A stretch of DNA of 55,908 bases from Phycisphaerae bacterium (GCA_014859965.1 JACZKQ010000096.1:1-55908), one strand, 5' to 3'. Positions 1 to 7,781 are shown, counted from the first letter of the stretch. The notes: generated from the sequence alone by a model not told the origin. Program-made: numbers and translations.

Positions 1-152
1 GCAAAACCGGTCGGGGCCCCAGAGGCCAAAATCCCCCCCCCGGCGAACAGATGCTCCTGATTTTGGCCTCTGCCCAACCGGTTTTGCTCTCCATTGTCGC
101 CGCATGTTGGGTTTGAGATGCGGACATCCGGAGAATGCGCCCGCCCTGAGGT
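1..152 (+). repeat. Dispersed repeat A, copy 1 (hairpin element)
   Basis: The element can fold into a long hairpin. The outer arms GCAAAACCGGT (1-11) and ACCGGTTTTGC (77-87) pair, as do the inner arms AGAGGCCAAAATC and GATTTTGGCCTCT, around a loop with a C tract. The same sequence, with its right flank to about base 152, recurs in inverted orientation at 33484-33632 at high identity. The C tract has nine C here and eight in the other copy. It begins at the first base of the window, so the full element may be longer. Confidence 0.9.
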
Positions 153-170
153 GGTGCATGCAGTGAGTAG

Positions 171-325
171 GTATATGTAAGAGGGTTTTCTTATATCTTT
201 ACAGTCTTTGCGTTTCTGAGCCCCAAACGCATAGATGCGGGTGAACATTGGGGAATCTACGCAGAATCCCATAGACTGCATAGATGGCATAGATTCACAC
301 ACACAGCCGAAGCCCCCCGAGCCCT
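171..325 (+). repeat. Dispersed repeat B, copy 1
   Basis: The copy opens with an AT-rich segment ending in a TCTTATAT-type block, followed by a hairpin whose arms are GCATAGAT (229-236) and ATCTACGC (255-262). It continues with GCAGAATCCCA, heptamer-like CATAGAT repeats and a CA-rich run. Two more copies lie at 7425-7559 (inverted) and 7666-7781. No coding potential is evident. Confidence 0.85.
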
Positions 326-330
326 ACGGC

Positions 331-468
331 TGGCCTGTAGGAGCGGGGTTCACCCCCGCCCGGGTTTGCCGGCGGGCGACAATACGCGCCCACCCGCGCA
401 TGCGACGGGCGAAGCGCATCGATACCGGCGGCCGGCACGCCGGGCGACCGTAAAGGTCGCCCCTACGA
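331..468 (+). repeat. Dispersed GC-rich repeat C, copy 1
   Basis: This GC-rich element ends in a perfect hairpin: GGGCGACC at 442-449 and GGTCGCCC at 455-462 around a five-base loop. An inverted, longer copy lies at 2970-3147 between rpoN and the next gene, so the recR-rpoN pair is flanked by inverted copies of the element. A partial piece is at 522-553. The class is common in intergenic DNA of uncultured bacteria by general experience; I cannot search for it here. Confidence 0.85.
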
Positions 469-521
469 CGCGTGGGCGCGTGTGTGCGGGTTCGTTGGTA
501 TGCCCGATGGCGTGCGGCGGT

Positions 522-553
522 GCGCGGGGTTCACCCCCGCCGGGGTTTGCGGA
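522..553 (+). repeat. Fragment of repeat C
   Basis: The stretch matches the first part of repeat C (GCGGGGTTCACCCCCGCC followed by a GGGTTTGC-type segment). It then runs into CCGGAGAATGCG, which also occurs in the flank of repeat A at 128-139. It looks like a truncated or chimeric remnant. Confidence 0.6.
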
Positions 554-662
554 CGGCCGGAGAATGCGACAGCCGCGATCCCTTGGGGCAAACGATTGAC
601 ATTTGGCGGCGTAGAAAGTAAGTTGTCGCCCTTGTTGATGTTGCTGAGAGGACTATGGATTA

Positions 663-1265
663 ATGAATCCCGCGTATACCGAGAGTTTGAATCGTTTGAT
701 TGAGGAGTTCGGCAGGCTGCCGGGCATCGGGGCCAAGACGGCCGAGCGGCTGGCGTTTCACGTACTCAAGACCGGCGCCGACGAGGCGCTGGCCCTGGCG
801 AACGCTATTGCCGACGTGAAGAAGAACATTCACCAGTGCAGCGTCTGCTTCAACCTGGCCGAATCGGAGACGTGCAGCATCTGCAGCGACACCCGCCGCG
901 ACCACGGCGTCATCTGCGTGGTCGAACAGTCCCGCGACGTGATCAGCCTCGAAAAGACCGGCCTCTGCCGATGGGTTTACCACGTCCTCGGCGGGCACGT
1001 CGCCCCGCTGGAAGGCGTCGAACCGGGCGACCTGACGATTAACGCCCTTGTAAAGCGCGTAAGGGCCGGCGGCATCGAGGAGATCGTCATGGCCACCAAC
1101 CCCAACCTCGAAGGCGACGGCACGGCCCTCTACATCGGTTCGCTGCTGCGCCCGCTGAACGTCAAGGTCACGCGCCTGGCCCGCGGCCTGCCCTCCGGCG
1201 GCACCATCGAATTCGCCAGCGGAAACATTCTCGCCGACGCCATCCAGGGCCGCAGCGCCCTCTGA
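663..1265 (+). CDS. recR: Recombination protein RecR
   Basis: RecR works with RecF and RecO to load RecA at gaps during recombinational DNA repair. The 200-residue length is normal. The order of domains is classical: a helix-hairpin-helix around residues 17-28 (RLPGIGAKTAERLA), a four-cysteine zinc finger (C59, C62, C71, C74), then a Toprim domain (VVEQSRDV, and TNPNLEGDGTA with the acidic residues). GAGAGG lies 11 bases before the ATG. In many bacteria recR follows dnaX and ybaB. Here it stands alone behind repeats and is followed by rpoN, which has its own promoter. Identification is secure. Confidence 0.97.
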   Translation: MNPAYTESLNRLIEEFGRLPGIGAKTAERLAFHVLKTGADEALALANAIADVKKNIHQCSVCFNLAESETCSICSDTRRDHGVICVVEQSRDVISLEKTGLCRWVYHVLGGHVAPLEGVEPGDLTINALVKRVRAGGIEEIVMATNPNLEGDGTALYIGSLLRPLNVKVTRLARGLPSGGTIEFASGNILADAIQGRSAL

Positions 1266-1352
1266 TGCTGCGCCTGTCGCGTCGGCAATGCAAATCCTGT
1301 GCTCAGCGGCCCCCCGGACTCAGAAATTTTTGTGAATTTCGCGCCTGCCCAC

Positions 1353-1381
1353 TTATCACAGCCCCTCTTGCCGAGTATAAT
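1353..1381 (+). promoter_or_regulatory. Sigma-70-type promoter of rpoN
   Basis: TTATCA (1353-1358), a 17-base spacer and a perfect TATAAT (1376-1381). The predicted transcript would begin near 1388, which argues against an ATG at 1390-range positions and supports the start at 1426. An inverted repeat GAAATT/AATTTC (1323-1328 and 1335-1340) lies just upstream and could be an operator or the end of the recR transcript. Confidence 0.65.
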
Positions 1382-1425
1382 AAGGTGAGGTGTTTTCGAT
1401 TGGCGACCTGAAAGGGCAGTGCACG

Positions 1426-2919
1426 ATGAAAATGGCGATGACAGGCTCGATGCGGCTCGAACAGCGGATGAAGCTGGCGCCGCGCATGATCGCCTCTATG
1501 GAAATCCTGCAATTGCCGATGCTCGCCCTTCTGGAGAAGATCGAGGCCGAATTGAACAGCAATCCGGTGCTCGAAACGGCGGAGGAAGGCGCCGACGACC
1601 TCGGCGAAATCGAAACGCCGGTGGAAACCAGCGAAGAGCCCGAAGTGTCCGTCGACGAGAGGGAGCTGATCGTCGGCGACGAAACGGACCGGGCCGACGA
1701 TTTCGAGCGGCTCGACCGCCTGGAGGAGAGTGACGACGGGTTTTCGGACTACATGGAGAGCGCCTTCTCGGGCAGCATGCGCCAAAACCACGGCGAGACA
1801 GACAAGAAGCTGGAGGCGATGCAGAATACCGCCGCCCAGGAGGCCTCGCTCAACGACAGTCTCAATGAACAATGGCGGCTTGTGGACGCCCCGGAGCCGG
1901 TCAAAGAGGCCGGGCGGCTCATTATCGATTACATCGACGAAAAGGGCTACCTCACCGTCCGCCTCGAACAGCTTCACAATAAGGACAAGCACACGTTCGG
2001 CATGGAGCACCTGCACGCCGCACTCGATCTTGTGCAGAAGCTCGAACCGACCGGCGTGGGGGCCCGCGACCTGAAGGAATGCCTCCTCCTCCAGATGAGC
2101 CAGTGGCCGGACGATCTTTCCTTCGAGACGCGGCTGGTGTCGGGGCACTGGGAGGAGCTGCTGGAGAACAAGCTGCCGCAGATCGCCCGGAAGATGAAGT
2201 GCACCGTGGAGGAGATCAACGCGGCGATTCATCGGTTGAGCAAGTTGGACACGTCGCCGGGGCTGGGCATCGGACGCGACAATAATCACCCGATCACGGC
2301 GGACATCATCGTGGAGCCGCGCGAGGACGGCGGCTATCGCGTGCGGCTGACCGATACGAGCGCACCGAATCTGCGGGTCAACCGCTTCTACGCGAAGATG
2401 GCCCGGGACCGCGGGATCGACCAGAAGACGCGGGAGTTCCTGATGCAGAACATTCGGTCGGCGCAGTGGTTCATGGACGCGATCGAGCAGCGAAAGCACA
2501 CGCTGCTGCGGGTCGCCGAGGAGGTGGTGGAGCATCAGCGGGACTTTTTCGACAAGGGGCAGTTGTACCTTAAGCCCCTGCCGATGGCCGCCGTGGCCGA
2601 CAAGGTCGGGGTGCATATCGCGACGGTGTCGCGGGCGGTCGCGGGCAAGTACATGCAGTGCCCGCAGGGGGTGCTGGCGCTGCGGAGCTTCTTCAACGGC
2701 GGGATGGAGAACGCCGAAGGCGAGGCCCACAGTTGGGACGCGGTCAAGGCGATGCTCCAGCAGATCGTCGACGAGGAGGACAAATCCGACCCCCTCAACG
2801 ACGACGACATCAAGAAGAAACTCGCCGAGAGCGGCATGGGCGACATCGCCCGCCGAACGGTGGCGAAGTACCGCAAGATCCTCAACATCCCCACGGCCCG
2901 CTTTCGCAAGAAATATTAG
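1426..2919 (+). CDS. rpoN: RNA polymerase sigma-54 factor RpoN
   Basis: This is sigma-54, which directs RNA polymerase to -24/-12 promoters and needs AAA+ activators. The N-terminal activator-contact region is present (LEQRMKLAPRMIASMEILQLP). It is followed by an acidic linker rich in Glu and Asp around residues 50-110, a core-binding domain, a helix-turn-helix region and the C-terminal RpoN box ARRTVAKYRKILNIP. At 497 residues it has the usual length. I chose the ATG at 1426 because of the AAGGG about ten bases upstream and the promoter at 1353-1381. An upstream in-frame start at 1390 is unlikely. No activator gene is near. Confidence 0.96.
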   Translation: MKMAMTGSMRLEQRMKLAPRMIASMEILQLPMLALLEKIEAELNSNPVLETAEEGADDLGEIETPVETSEEPEVSVDERELIVGDETDRADDFERLDRLEESDDGFSDYMESAFSGSMRQNHGETDKKLEAMQNTAAQEASLNDSLNEQWRLVDAPEPVKEAGRLIIDYIDEKGYLTVRLEQLHNKDKHTFGMEHLHAALDLVQKLEPTGVGARDLKECLLLQMSQWPDDLSFETRLVSGHWEELLENKLPQIARKMKCTVEEINAAIHRLSKLDTSPGLGIGRDNNHPITADIIVEPREDGGYRVRLTDTSAPNLRVNRFYAKMARDRGIDQKTREFLMQNIRSAQWFMDAIEQRKHTLLRVAEEVVEHQRDFFDKGQLYLKPLPMAAVADKVGVHIATVSRAVAGKYMQCPQGVLALRSFFNGGMENAEGEAHSWDAVKAMLQQIVDEEDKSDPLNDDDIKKKLAESGMGDIARRTVAKYRKILNIPTARFRKKY

Positions 2920-2969
2920 ACGGCCCGCACATCCATGCGAGCCATGCCTTGCTCTGCGAGTTGTCGACA

Positions 2970-3147
2970 TGGCCGCAGGGGCGACCTTTACGGTCGCCCG
3001 GCATGCCGGCCGCCGGCGCCGATGCGCGTCGCCCATCGCTTGCGTGGGTGGGCGCATGTGGTCGCCCGTCGCGTGCGCCAGGTGGGCGCATGTCACCGCC
3101 CGTCGGCGCACCCGGGCGGGGGTAAACGGCGCCCCTACACCACAGGC
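2970..3147 (-). repeat. Dispersed GC-rich repeat C, copy 2 (inverted)
   Basis: The reverse complement of this stretch matches 331-468. It shares the perfect hairpin GGGCGACC/GGTCGCCC (2980-2987 and 2993-3000). It is longer than copy 1 because a unit of roughly 35-40 bases containing CATGCGCCCACC is present in imperfect tandem. It occupies most of the gap between rpoN and the next gene. Confidence 0.85.
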
Positions 3148-3162
3148 GGGTTGGTTTTGTGC

Positions 3163-3192
3163 TTGACACGGAGCGGCGGTTTGGAGGATAAT
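3163..3192 (+). promoter_or_regulatory. Sigma-70-type promoter of the prepilin-like gene
   Basis: A perfect TTGACA (3163-3168), an 18-base spacer and GATAAT (3187-3192). It starts just after repeat C and lies about 30 bases before the GAGGAG ribosome binding site of the next gene. Confidence 0.7.
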
Positions 3193-3225
3193 CAGCGGCA
3201 CGCAGGCAGTCCGTGAGGAGAATAT

Positions 3226-4077
3226 GTGGTATTACATCGAAAGGGCTCGACTATGCCTTTGAAGCGGTTAGACGGCAAATCCCGGCTTCATGCCGGCGGC
3301 GGCCGCACCAGGGGCCCCGGTTTCACACTCATCGAGCTTTTGGTCGTCATTGCGATTATCGCCACGCTGTTGAGCATCCTTATGCCCGCCCTCAAACGCG
3401 TAAAGGAAGCCGGAAAACGCACGCTGTGTATTTTCAACGCGAAGAGTCTGGCGGTGGGGTGGACGCTGTACGTCGAGGAACATGACGGACGCTTTCCCAA
3501 GTCGCATACGGCGGACGACGGCTGGATACGCGTTGTCACGGGCTATCCAACCAATCCGGAAATGGCCCCGGCCGAATTGCAGCTTGAGGCGCTGGAGAAG
3601 GGCCTCCTGTATCCTTACCTGAATACGACCGACATCTATCGTTGTCCCGTGGCCAAGAAAGACGAGCTTCGCACCTACAGCATGACCCATGCGCTGAACG
3701 GGGTGCCGGCGACCGAGGCCCACAGCGGAACGACGAAGATATTGAAACGATTCGACGAGATCAAGAACACCGGCAATCGAATCCTCTTTCTGGATGACTT
3801 CGTTCGAGACTGGGACGCCTGCTGGATGATCTACAACAATCAGGCGAAATGGTGGAATACCACGCCGATACGACACGGGTCGGGAGGCAACGTTTTTTCG
3901 TTTGCCGACACGCATTCGGAGTTCTGGTCGTGGTCCGATCAGCGCACCATTGACCTGGCCGAACAGTGCTATCAGGATGACACTCCCAATGCGCTCGACT
4001 ACCCCGAATCGGTCCAAGCGGGCAACCCCGATCTGATACGCATGCAGATCGCGGTCTGGGGCAAGTTAGGCTATTAG
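3226..4077 (+). CDS. Secreted prepilin-type protein (GFTLIE leader, HxGG-type C-terminus)
   Basis: The N-terminus carries a canonical prepilin cleavage/methylation motif, [18 protein letters not shown]. It is followed by the usual [20 protein letters not shown] helix and [10 protein letters not shown]. The C-terminal motif H-x10-D-T-H ([14 protein letters not shown]) resembles the H-X9-DG signature of the large DUF1559-like family of planctomycetes, whose function is unknown. Two starts are possible. A GTG at 3226 has GAGGAG five bases upstream (283 residues); an ATG at 3253 has AAGGG about seven bases upstream (274 residues). Either leaves a long pre-Gly leader. A short overlapping reading frame begins with the ATG at 3224. 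Confidence 0.88.
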   Translation: MVLHRKGSTMPLKRLDGKSRLHAGGGRTRGPGFTLIELLVVIAIIATLLSILMPALKRVKEAGKRTLCIFNAKSLAVGWTLYVEEHDGRFPKSHTADDGWIRVVTGYPTNPEMAPAELQLEALEKGLLYPYLNTTDIYRCPVAKKDELRTYSMTHALNGVPATEAHSGTTKILKRFDEIKNTGNRILFLDDFVRDWDACWMIYNNQAKWWNTTPIRHGSGGNVFSFADTHSEFWSWSDQRTIDLAEQCYQDDTPNALDYPESVQAGNPDLIRMQIAVWGKLGY

Positions 4078-4119
4078 CGTTCTTCCCTGAGCGGATACCG
4101 CTTTCCAGGGACAGGCCCG

Positions 4120-4275
4120 CTACCGGGGTTTGAGCAGCATATCGTCTTCGCCGCCCTCTTGCGCATTCTCTTCGTCCATGTCTTCCTCAGGCAGGTAGTC
4201 CTCGTCGAGCAGGCCGCAGACCAGGCATACGCCGTATTCGACCTTGCCCTGGCAGATTTCACATTTGTCGTTCAC
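4120..4275 (-). CDS. Small zinc-ribbon protein with acidic tail
   Basis: A 51-residue protein beginning at a GTG (4273-4275) with a strong GGGGAGG ribosome binding site about seven bases upstream. Two CxxC pairs, CEIC and CLVC, are spaced like a zinc ribbon. An acidic tail follows (DEDYLPEEDMDEENAQEGGEDD). It runs convergently with the preceding prepilin-like gene. The function is unknown; a zinc-binding adaptor or regulator is possible. An upstream in-frame start would add nine residues without a better ribosome binding site. Confidence 0.6.
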   Translation of the reverse strand: MNDKCEICQGKVEYGVCLVCGLLDEDYLPEEDMDEENAQEGGEDDMLLKPR

Positions 4276-4464
4276 AACACACCTCCCCATGTCTCGGTAC
4301 ACCGTCTTTCAATTAGAACGGTACGGCCTTAGCCGCCGCTGTCCATATCGACAGGGCGCAGCGCCGGCATAAGAAAAAGATCGGCTTCCGCGGGGCGGTC
4401 GCATGTGACGGGCGCACCGGCAGCGGGTGCTTGTTGAGACTCCCTGTTGACTTGCTCGAAAGGC

Positions 4465-6084
4465 CTACGGCAGCGGGACGACCTCGAAGTTATCAAACGT
4501 CGCGTGCGTGTCCACAACGCGAACGCCCGCCATGCCCGCGGGGTACTGATCGTCGCGGCACGTGATGATCGGTTTGCCGTCCAGGAAGACGCCGAGGGCG
4601 TCGCCTCTGGCTTCGACCCTCAGTTCATAGCGGCGGCGGGGTTGTATGGGAGCGTCGCCGCGGGCGATCTCGTGCCAGCGGAAGCCGTCCATCCTGCCGA
4701 GGACGACCCTGCCGCTCTCCGGGATGATGCCGGCGAAGTAGCCGCGCATCGCATCGTAGCCCGTCGCCGGGGCATGGACGCGGAACACGACGCCCGCATC
4801 GCGCCGGCCGTCCTGGATGAAGACCTGCGTCGTAAGCACGAAGTCCCGCCATGCATGGCCGCGGACCAGGGCCTTCTCGCCGGTTCGAAACGCGTTGGAC
4901 CGCGGGAATGCCGCCTGCCCGCCCAGGTGAAGCCGCCCCTCCTTGACGTCCACGTAGGACGAATGGCCGTAATAGACCCAGCGGTCCAGCAGGTTGTCCT
5001 CGAACGATTCGGAGAACGCGTCGGTGCGCCACGCGATCTTTCGACCCGACGGGTAAGGCAGCAGCTCGCCGGGCTGCACGGGTTTGCCGAAGACCGGCGT
5101 GCCGTCCTGCGTTCGACTGAACGGCTGCGCCATGACGACGCGCTGCCAGCCGTGCTGCGGGCTGATCTTCGTGTGGTACACAATCCAATCCTCGGCGCCA
5201 TCGGGCGAGGTGACGAAACTCGGATGCCCCGTACCGAGGACGCGGTCTTCGCCGACGAAGACGGGCTGCGGACTCTTGTGCCAGCTTGCCGGGTCCATCG
5301 GGTCGTCGTCGTTATCCATCCACAGCCAGTTGAGCTTGTAGGATGCCTGCCAGGAACCGCTGCACGAGTAGACGATGTAGATCTTGTCGTCGCTCTTGAG
5401 TATCTGCGCCGCTTCGTGCAGGCCGCGGCCGTCGGGCGATTCGTCGACGCGCTCCCACAGGTGGGTGTCGTTGGCCGCCAGGCGCACACGGTTGCTCGCG
5501 ATGGTCCAGGGGTTGGTCATCTCGGCGATGTAGTTCCACTGGATGTCGCGGTCGTCCTGCCAGCCCGACCAGACGAAGTACAGCTTGCCGCGATGCTCCA
5601 GCGGCGTGCCGTCGATGGCCCAGCGATTGTCGGCGCCCGTGGCGATCGCGTCGCCGGTGTAGAGCATGCCGAGGTCTTCGTAGGCCCCCTGCGGATCGTC
5701 GGTCCGGGCACGCAGCACACCCATGCGATGCGTCTCGTTTCGCCCGTCCGAGGCGGCGTAGTAGATGTACCACCGCCCGCCGAGGTAATGCAGTTCGGGG
5801 GCCCAGATCTGGGCACGGTTCCAGCCGGCCTTCGGGGCCGTCCAGACGCGGCGCATCGTGCCCTTGTCCGTGATGCAGTCGGATTTCCAGATCATGATGC
5901 CCGCGTCGCCGGCGCTCTGACAGAAGTAGTAATGATCGCCGAGGCGGGTCATCCACGGGTCGGCCCCTTCGGCGATGGGGTTGGTCCAGTAGTTCAGCAG
6001 TTCGAAAGTATCCGCGTCGGCATCGAGGGCCCGACACGACGAGGCCCCCATCAGCATCACCAAACAGAGCACAAAACACTTCAT
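4465..6084 (-). CDS. Glycoside hydrolase family 43 enzyme with C-terminal lectin-like domain
   Basis: A secreted five-bladed propeller glycosidase, probably acting on arabinose- or xylose-containing polymers. The three acidic residues of GH43 can be placed: D42 (EGADP, base), D158 (WAIDGTP, pKa modulator) and E224 (GLHEAAQ, acid). A signal peptide ends near residue 20; C17 could be lipidated, but the lipobox is not canonical. Residues about 355-539 form a second domain resembling LamG or DUF1080 jelly rolls (ESFEDNLLDRWVYYG ... TFDNFEVVPLP). The ATG at 6084 follows GAGAGGATT. It stands alone on the minus strand near the GH95 genes. The exact substrate is not determinable. Confidence 0.9.
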   Translation of the reverse strand: MKCFVLCLVMLMGASSCRALDADADTFELLNYWTNPIAEGADPWMTRLGDHYYFCQSAGDAGIMIWKSDCITDKGTMRRVWTAPKAGWNRAQIWAPELHYLGGRWYIYYAASDGRNETHRMGVLRARTDDPQGAYEDLGMLYTGDAIATGADNRWAIDGTPLEHRGKLYFVWSGWQDDRDIQWNYIAEMTNPWTIASNRVRLAANDTHLWERVDESPDGRGLHEAAQILKSDDKIYIVYSCSGSWQASYKLNWLWMDNDDDPMDPASWHKSPQPVFVGEDRVLGTGHPSFVTSPDGAEDWIVYHTKISPQHGWQRVVMAQPFSRTQDGTPVFGKPVQPGELLPYPSGRKIAWRTDAFSESFEDNLLDRWVYYGHSSYVDVKEGRLHLGGQAAFPRSNAFRTGEKALVRGHAWRDFVLTTQVFIQDGRRDAGVVFRVHAPATGYDAMRGYFAGIIPESGRVVLGRMDGFRWHEIARGDAPIQPRRRYELRVEARGDALGVFLDGKPIITCRDDQYPAGMAGVRVVDTHATFDNFEVVPLP

Positions 6085-6402
6085 CCGCTAATCCTCTCAG
6101 TAACAGGCAACAGCAAAACCGCTCAACATGCTCGGATACTCTACCAGAAATCGGGTGGCCTTTTCAAGCATGGAGGTGATGGAGAAAAAGATTCGCTTTA
6201 GTGCTTGATCGCGGCTGGGTTCCGGGGGAGAATCAGGCGACAATGGCGGTCGAGCTCGCACCCAGGAGAATCGGGACACGCGTTTGCGGGCGTTGTGCAC
6301 GTCGCCTCCCTTTACGCGGCGGCATTTTTGTGAAATTATGGTGACACGTCAGACGCTCATGGCCGTCTTTATGAATGGACAGGGTATAATGTCGCTGCCA
6401 TC
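6085..6402. other. Intergenic region between GH43 and membrane protein genes
   Basis: It carries the leader and candidate promoter of the GH43 gene on the minus strand. Near its right end is a perfect TATAAT (6385-6390) for the plus strand, without a clear -35 box. No gene or repeat copy is seen in the rest. Confidence 0.6.
6138..6167 (-). promoter_or_regulatory. Candidate promoter of the GH43 gene
   Basis: Read on the minus strand: TTGAAA (6162-6167), an 18-base spacer and TAGAGT (6138-6143), about 55 bases before the start codon. The match is moderate only. Confidence 0.4.
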
Positions 6403-7278
6403 ATGTTTGTACCGGGAATGATCGATGGGCTCCAACAAGGTTCTACATACGTGGGAAGTACCCAGGCGAATTGCGGATGCCGCCCGGCAAGAGGTGAAGA
6501 GTTTTGCCAGGACCGCCGTTCCGAGATTGCTGGTACGGCACTGCTCGGCGGCATCTACCTGTTTCTCAAGAACGTTTCACCTGATGAACTTGATTTCGAC
6601 TGGGACAATGGGTTTCTGGGCATGTACCTGTTTTCAGTTGGCATGATTGCTTTTACTTTTGTCGTACAGCCGTGGCTTTGGAAATTCAGCAGGTCTGTCT
6701 ATACGATATCTGAGAAAGGGGTCCGGTGGCAGGGTAGTTCCAAAGTCTGGTTTCTTAAGTGGTCCGCCGTTGAAAGCTACAGCATAACGCAGAGCGAACT
6801 GTTTCCTGATATCCAGTTGCTGGCATTGCATACTCGACGAAACAAGAAACAAATCCCGCTGCCGGAAGGTCCGCTGGCTCACGAGATAATAAACACTGTC
6901 GCCGCTAATGTCGGTATGCGTGTTTCGCCTGATGCCGATGCAACAGCGACAGGTTTCTCCAAGGGTTTCACACTCTCAAGGCGGCAATACGGCTTTCTTT
7001 ACATGACCACCCTTCTCTACTCCGTTGGCCTTGCTTCTTACCTCGATTACTGCTTCATGAATAACACCCACAAAGAACTTGCGCCGCTACCCTTGCTGCT
7101 GTCATTGGTTCTTGGGGGTGGAACGACAGGTGTCATCCTTCTGTTTGGCAGAAGGGCCTTCAAGGAAAAACAGCTCGTATCCTGCATCATTGTTCTCAAC
7201 CTTGCAACCCTGTGCCTGACCATGTTCTTCTTCGTGCTGTTTGCATTCTACCATCTGTCAAAACTCGTCGAGCAATAG
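6403..7278 (+). CDS. Multi-pass membrane protein, probably with an N-terminal frameshift
   Basis: I do not recognise the family. From about residue 45 the protein has several hydrophobic segments (GIYLFLKNV, MYLFSVGMIAFTFVV, YMTTLLYSVGLASYL, LPLLLSLVLGGGTTGVILLF, LATLCLTMFFFVLFAFY). A soluble middle part contains GVRWQGSSKVWFLKWSAVESY, reminiscent of PH-like membrane proteins. The first 40 residues look unnatural and no ribosome binding site precedes the ATG at 6403. Another frame starting at 6425 (MGSNKVLHTWEVPRRIADAA) reads more naturally and lies at a better distance from the TATAAT at 6385. A shift near 6530-6560 would join the two. Base composition is more AT-rich than the neighbours, suggesting transfer. 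Confidence 0.6.
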   Translation: MFVPGMIDGLQQGSTYVGSTQANCGCRPARGEEFCQDRRSEIAGTALLGGIYLFLKNVSPDELDFDWDNGFLGMYLFSVGMIAFTFVVQPWLWKFSRSVYTISEKGVRWQGSSKVWFLKWSAVESYSITQSELFPDIQLLALHTRRNKKQIPLPEGPLAHEIINTVAANVGMRVSPDADATATGFSKGFTLSRRQYGFLYMTTLLYSVGLASYLDYCFMNNTHKELAPLPLLLSLVLGGGTTGVILLFGRRAFKEKQLVSCIIVLNLATLCLTMFFFVLFAFYHLSKLVEQ

Positions 7279-7424
7279 CGTAGATTGATTCGGCAGGCAT
7301 AAAGGATAACTCCTACACTGCCAAAGGACTGAAAGGACAGCACGTGCGGTGAGCGGGCCTTCGGCGCGCACTCGGGCGGGGGTAAACTTTGCCGACCTTG
7401 CCCGTTGGGCTCGGGGTCCTTCGG

Positions 7425-7559
7425 GTGTGTGGGAAAGAATGCCGAGTTTGCAGCCTTTGGGATTCTGCATAGATTCTCCAATGTTGGCACACATCTATGC
7501 ATTGCGGGCTCAAAAACTCAAAGGCTGTAAATATATAAGAAAACCCTCTTAGATATACC
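7425..7559 (-). repeat. Dispersed repeat B, copy 2 (inverted)
   Basis: The reverse complement aligns with 171-325, including the TAAGAGGGTTTTCTTATAT start, the hairpin with perfect arms GCATAGAT (7467-7474) and ATCTATGC (7493-7500), GCAGAATCCCA and a CACACA tail. The heptamer repeats of copy 1 are degraded here. Confidence 0.85.
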
Positions 7560-7611
7560 ACACCCAACTCCTTGAGCGCCGAAGCCCTTCCGTCGTGCTT
7601 TTAGCTCCGGT

Positions 7612-7649
7612 GCGAGATCACGGGGAGGATGCCCGTGCCCCGGTCTTGC
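7612..7649. other. Potential structured RNA or DNA hairpin
   Basis: Outer stem GCGAGA (7612-7617) with TCTTGC (7644-7649), inner stem CACGGG (7619-7624) with CCCGTG (7632-7637), and a CCCCGG bulge. No known riboswitch is recognised and no gene begins shortly downstream, so the role is open. Confidence 0.25.
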
Positions 7650-7665
7650 CTGAGAGGGAAATCTA

Positions 7666-7781
7666 ATAAGTGTGTAAACTCTTATATATTTACATAATAA
7701 TGCAGACTTTCAGGCGAAGTCTGCGAAACCGTGGCAGAATCCCAGACTTGGCAGACTTGGTAGACTTTTACACACACACAG
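7666..7781 (+). repeat. Dispersed repeat B, copy 3 (diverged)
   Basis: It has the same architecture as copy 1: a TTATATATTTAC segment, a hairpin, GCAGAATCCCA, heptamer-like repeats and a CACACACA run. The hairpin arms are GCAGACTT (7702-7709) and AAGTCTGC (7717-7724), and the downstream repeats are AGACTTG instead of CATAGAT. The within-copy motif has changed in concert, and the stem remains perfectly paired. Confidence 0.75.

Larger units (their letters stand above)
1..662. other. Repeat-filled intergenic leader before recR
   Basis: I find no convincing gene here; open frames in the stretch are repeat-derived and lack family similarity or ribosome binding sites. It holds one copy each of repeat A (1-152), repeat B (171-325) and repeat C (331-468), then a scrap of repeat C (522-553) fused to a short piece resembling the repeat A flank. 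A weak sigma-70-like -35 box TTGACA lies at 596-601, but the -10 candidate 17 bases downstream (TAAGTT) is poor. The recR ribosome binding site GAGAGG is at 646-651. Confidence 0.7.

Noticed and set aside
229..300. Short CATAGAT repeats looking like a CRISPR or tandem array
   Set aside because: Units are only about seven bases, imperfect, without spacers, and part of repeat B.
1303..3201. A 632-codon open frame on the minus strand across rpoN
   Set aside because: It is antisense to rpoN and runs through repeat C; its Arg- and Leu-rich composition is typical of a GC-rich shadow frame.
4447..6201. A 584-codon plus-strand frame opposite the GH43 gene
   Set aside because: The minus strand has the signal peptide, catalytic motifs and ribosome binding site of GH43; the plus frame has none.
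7485..7500. A sigma-54-like -24/-12 promoter (TGGCACACATC...)
   Set aside because: The -12 element does not match TTGC and the site lies inside repeat B.
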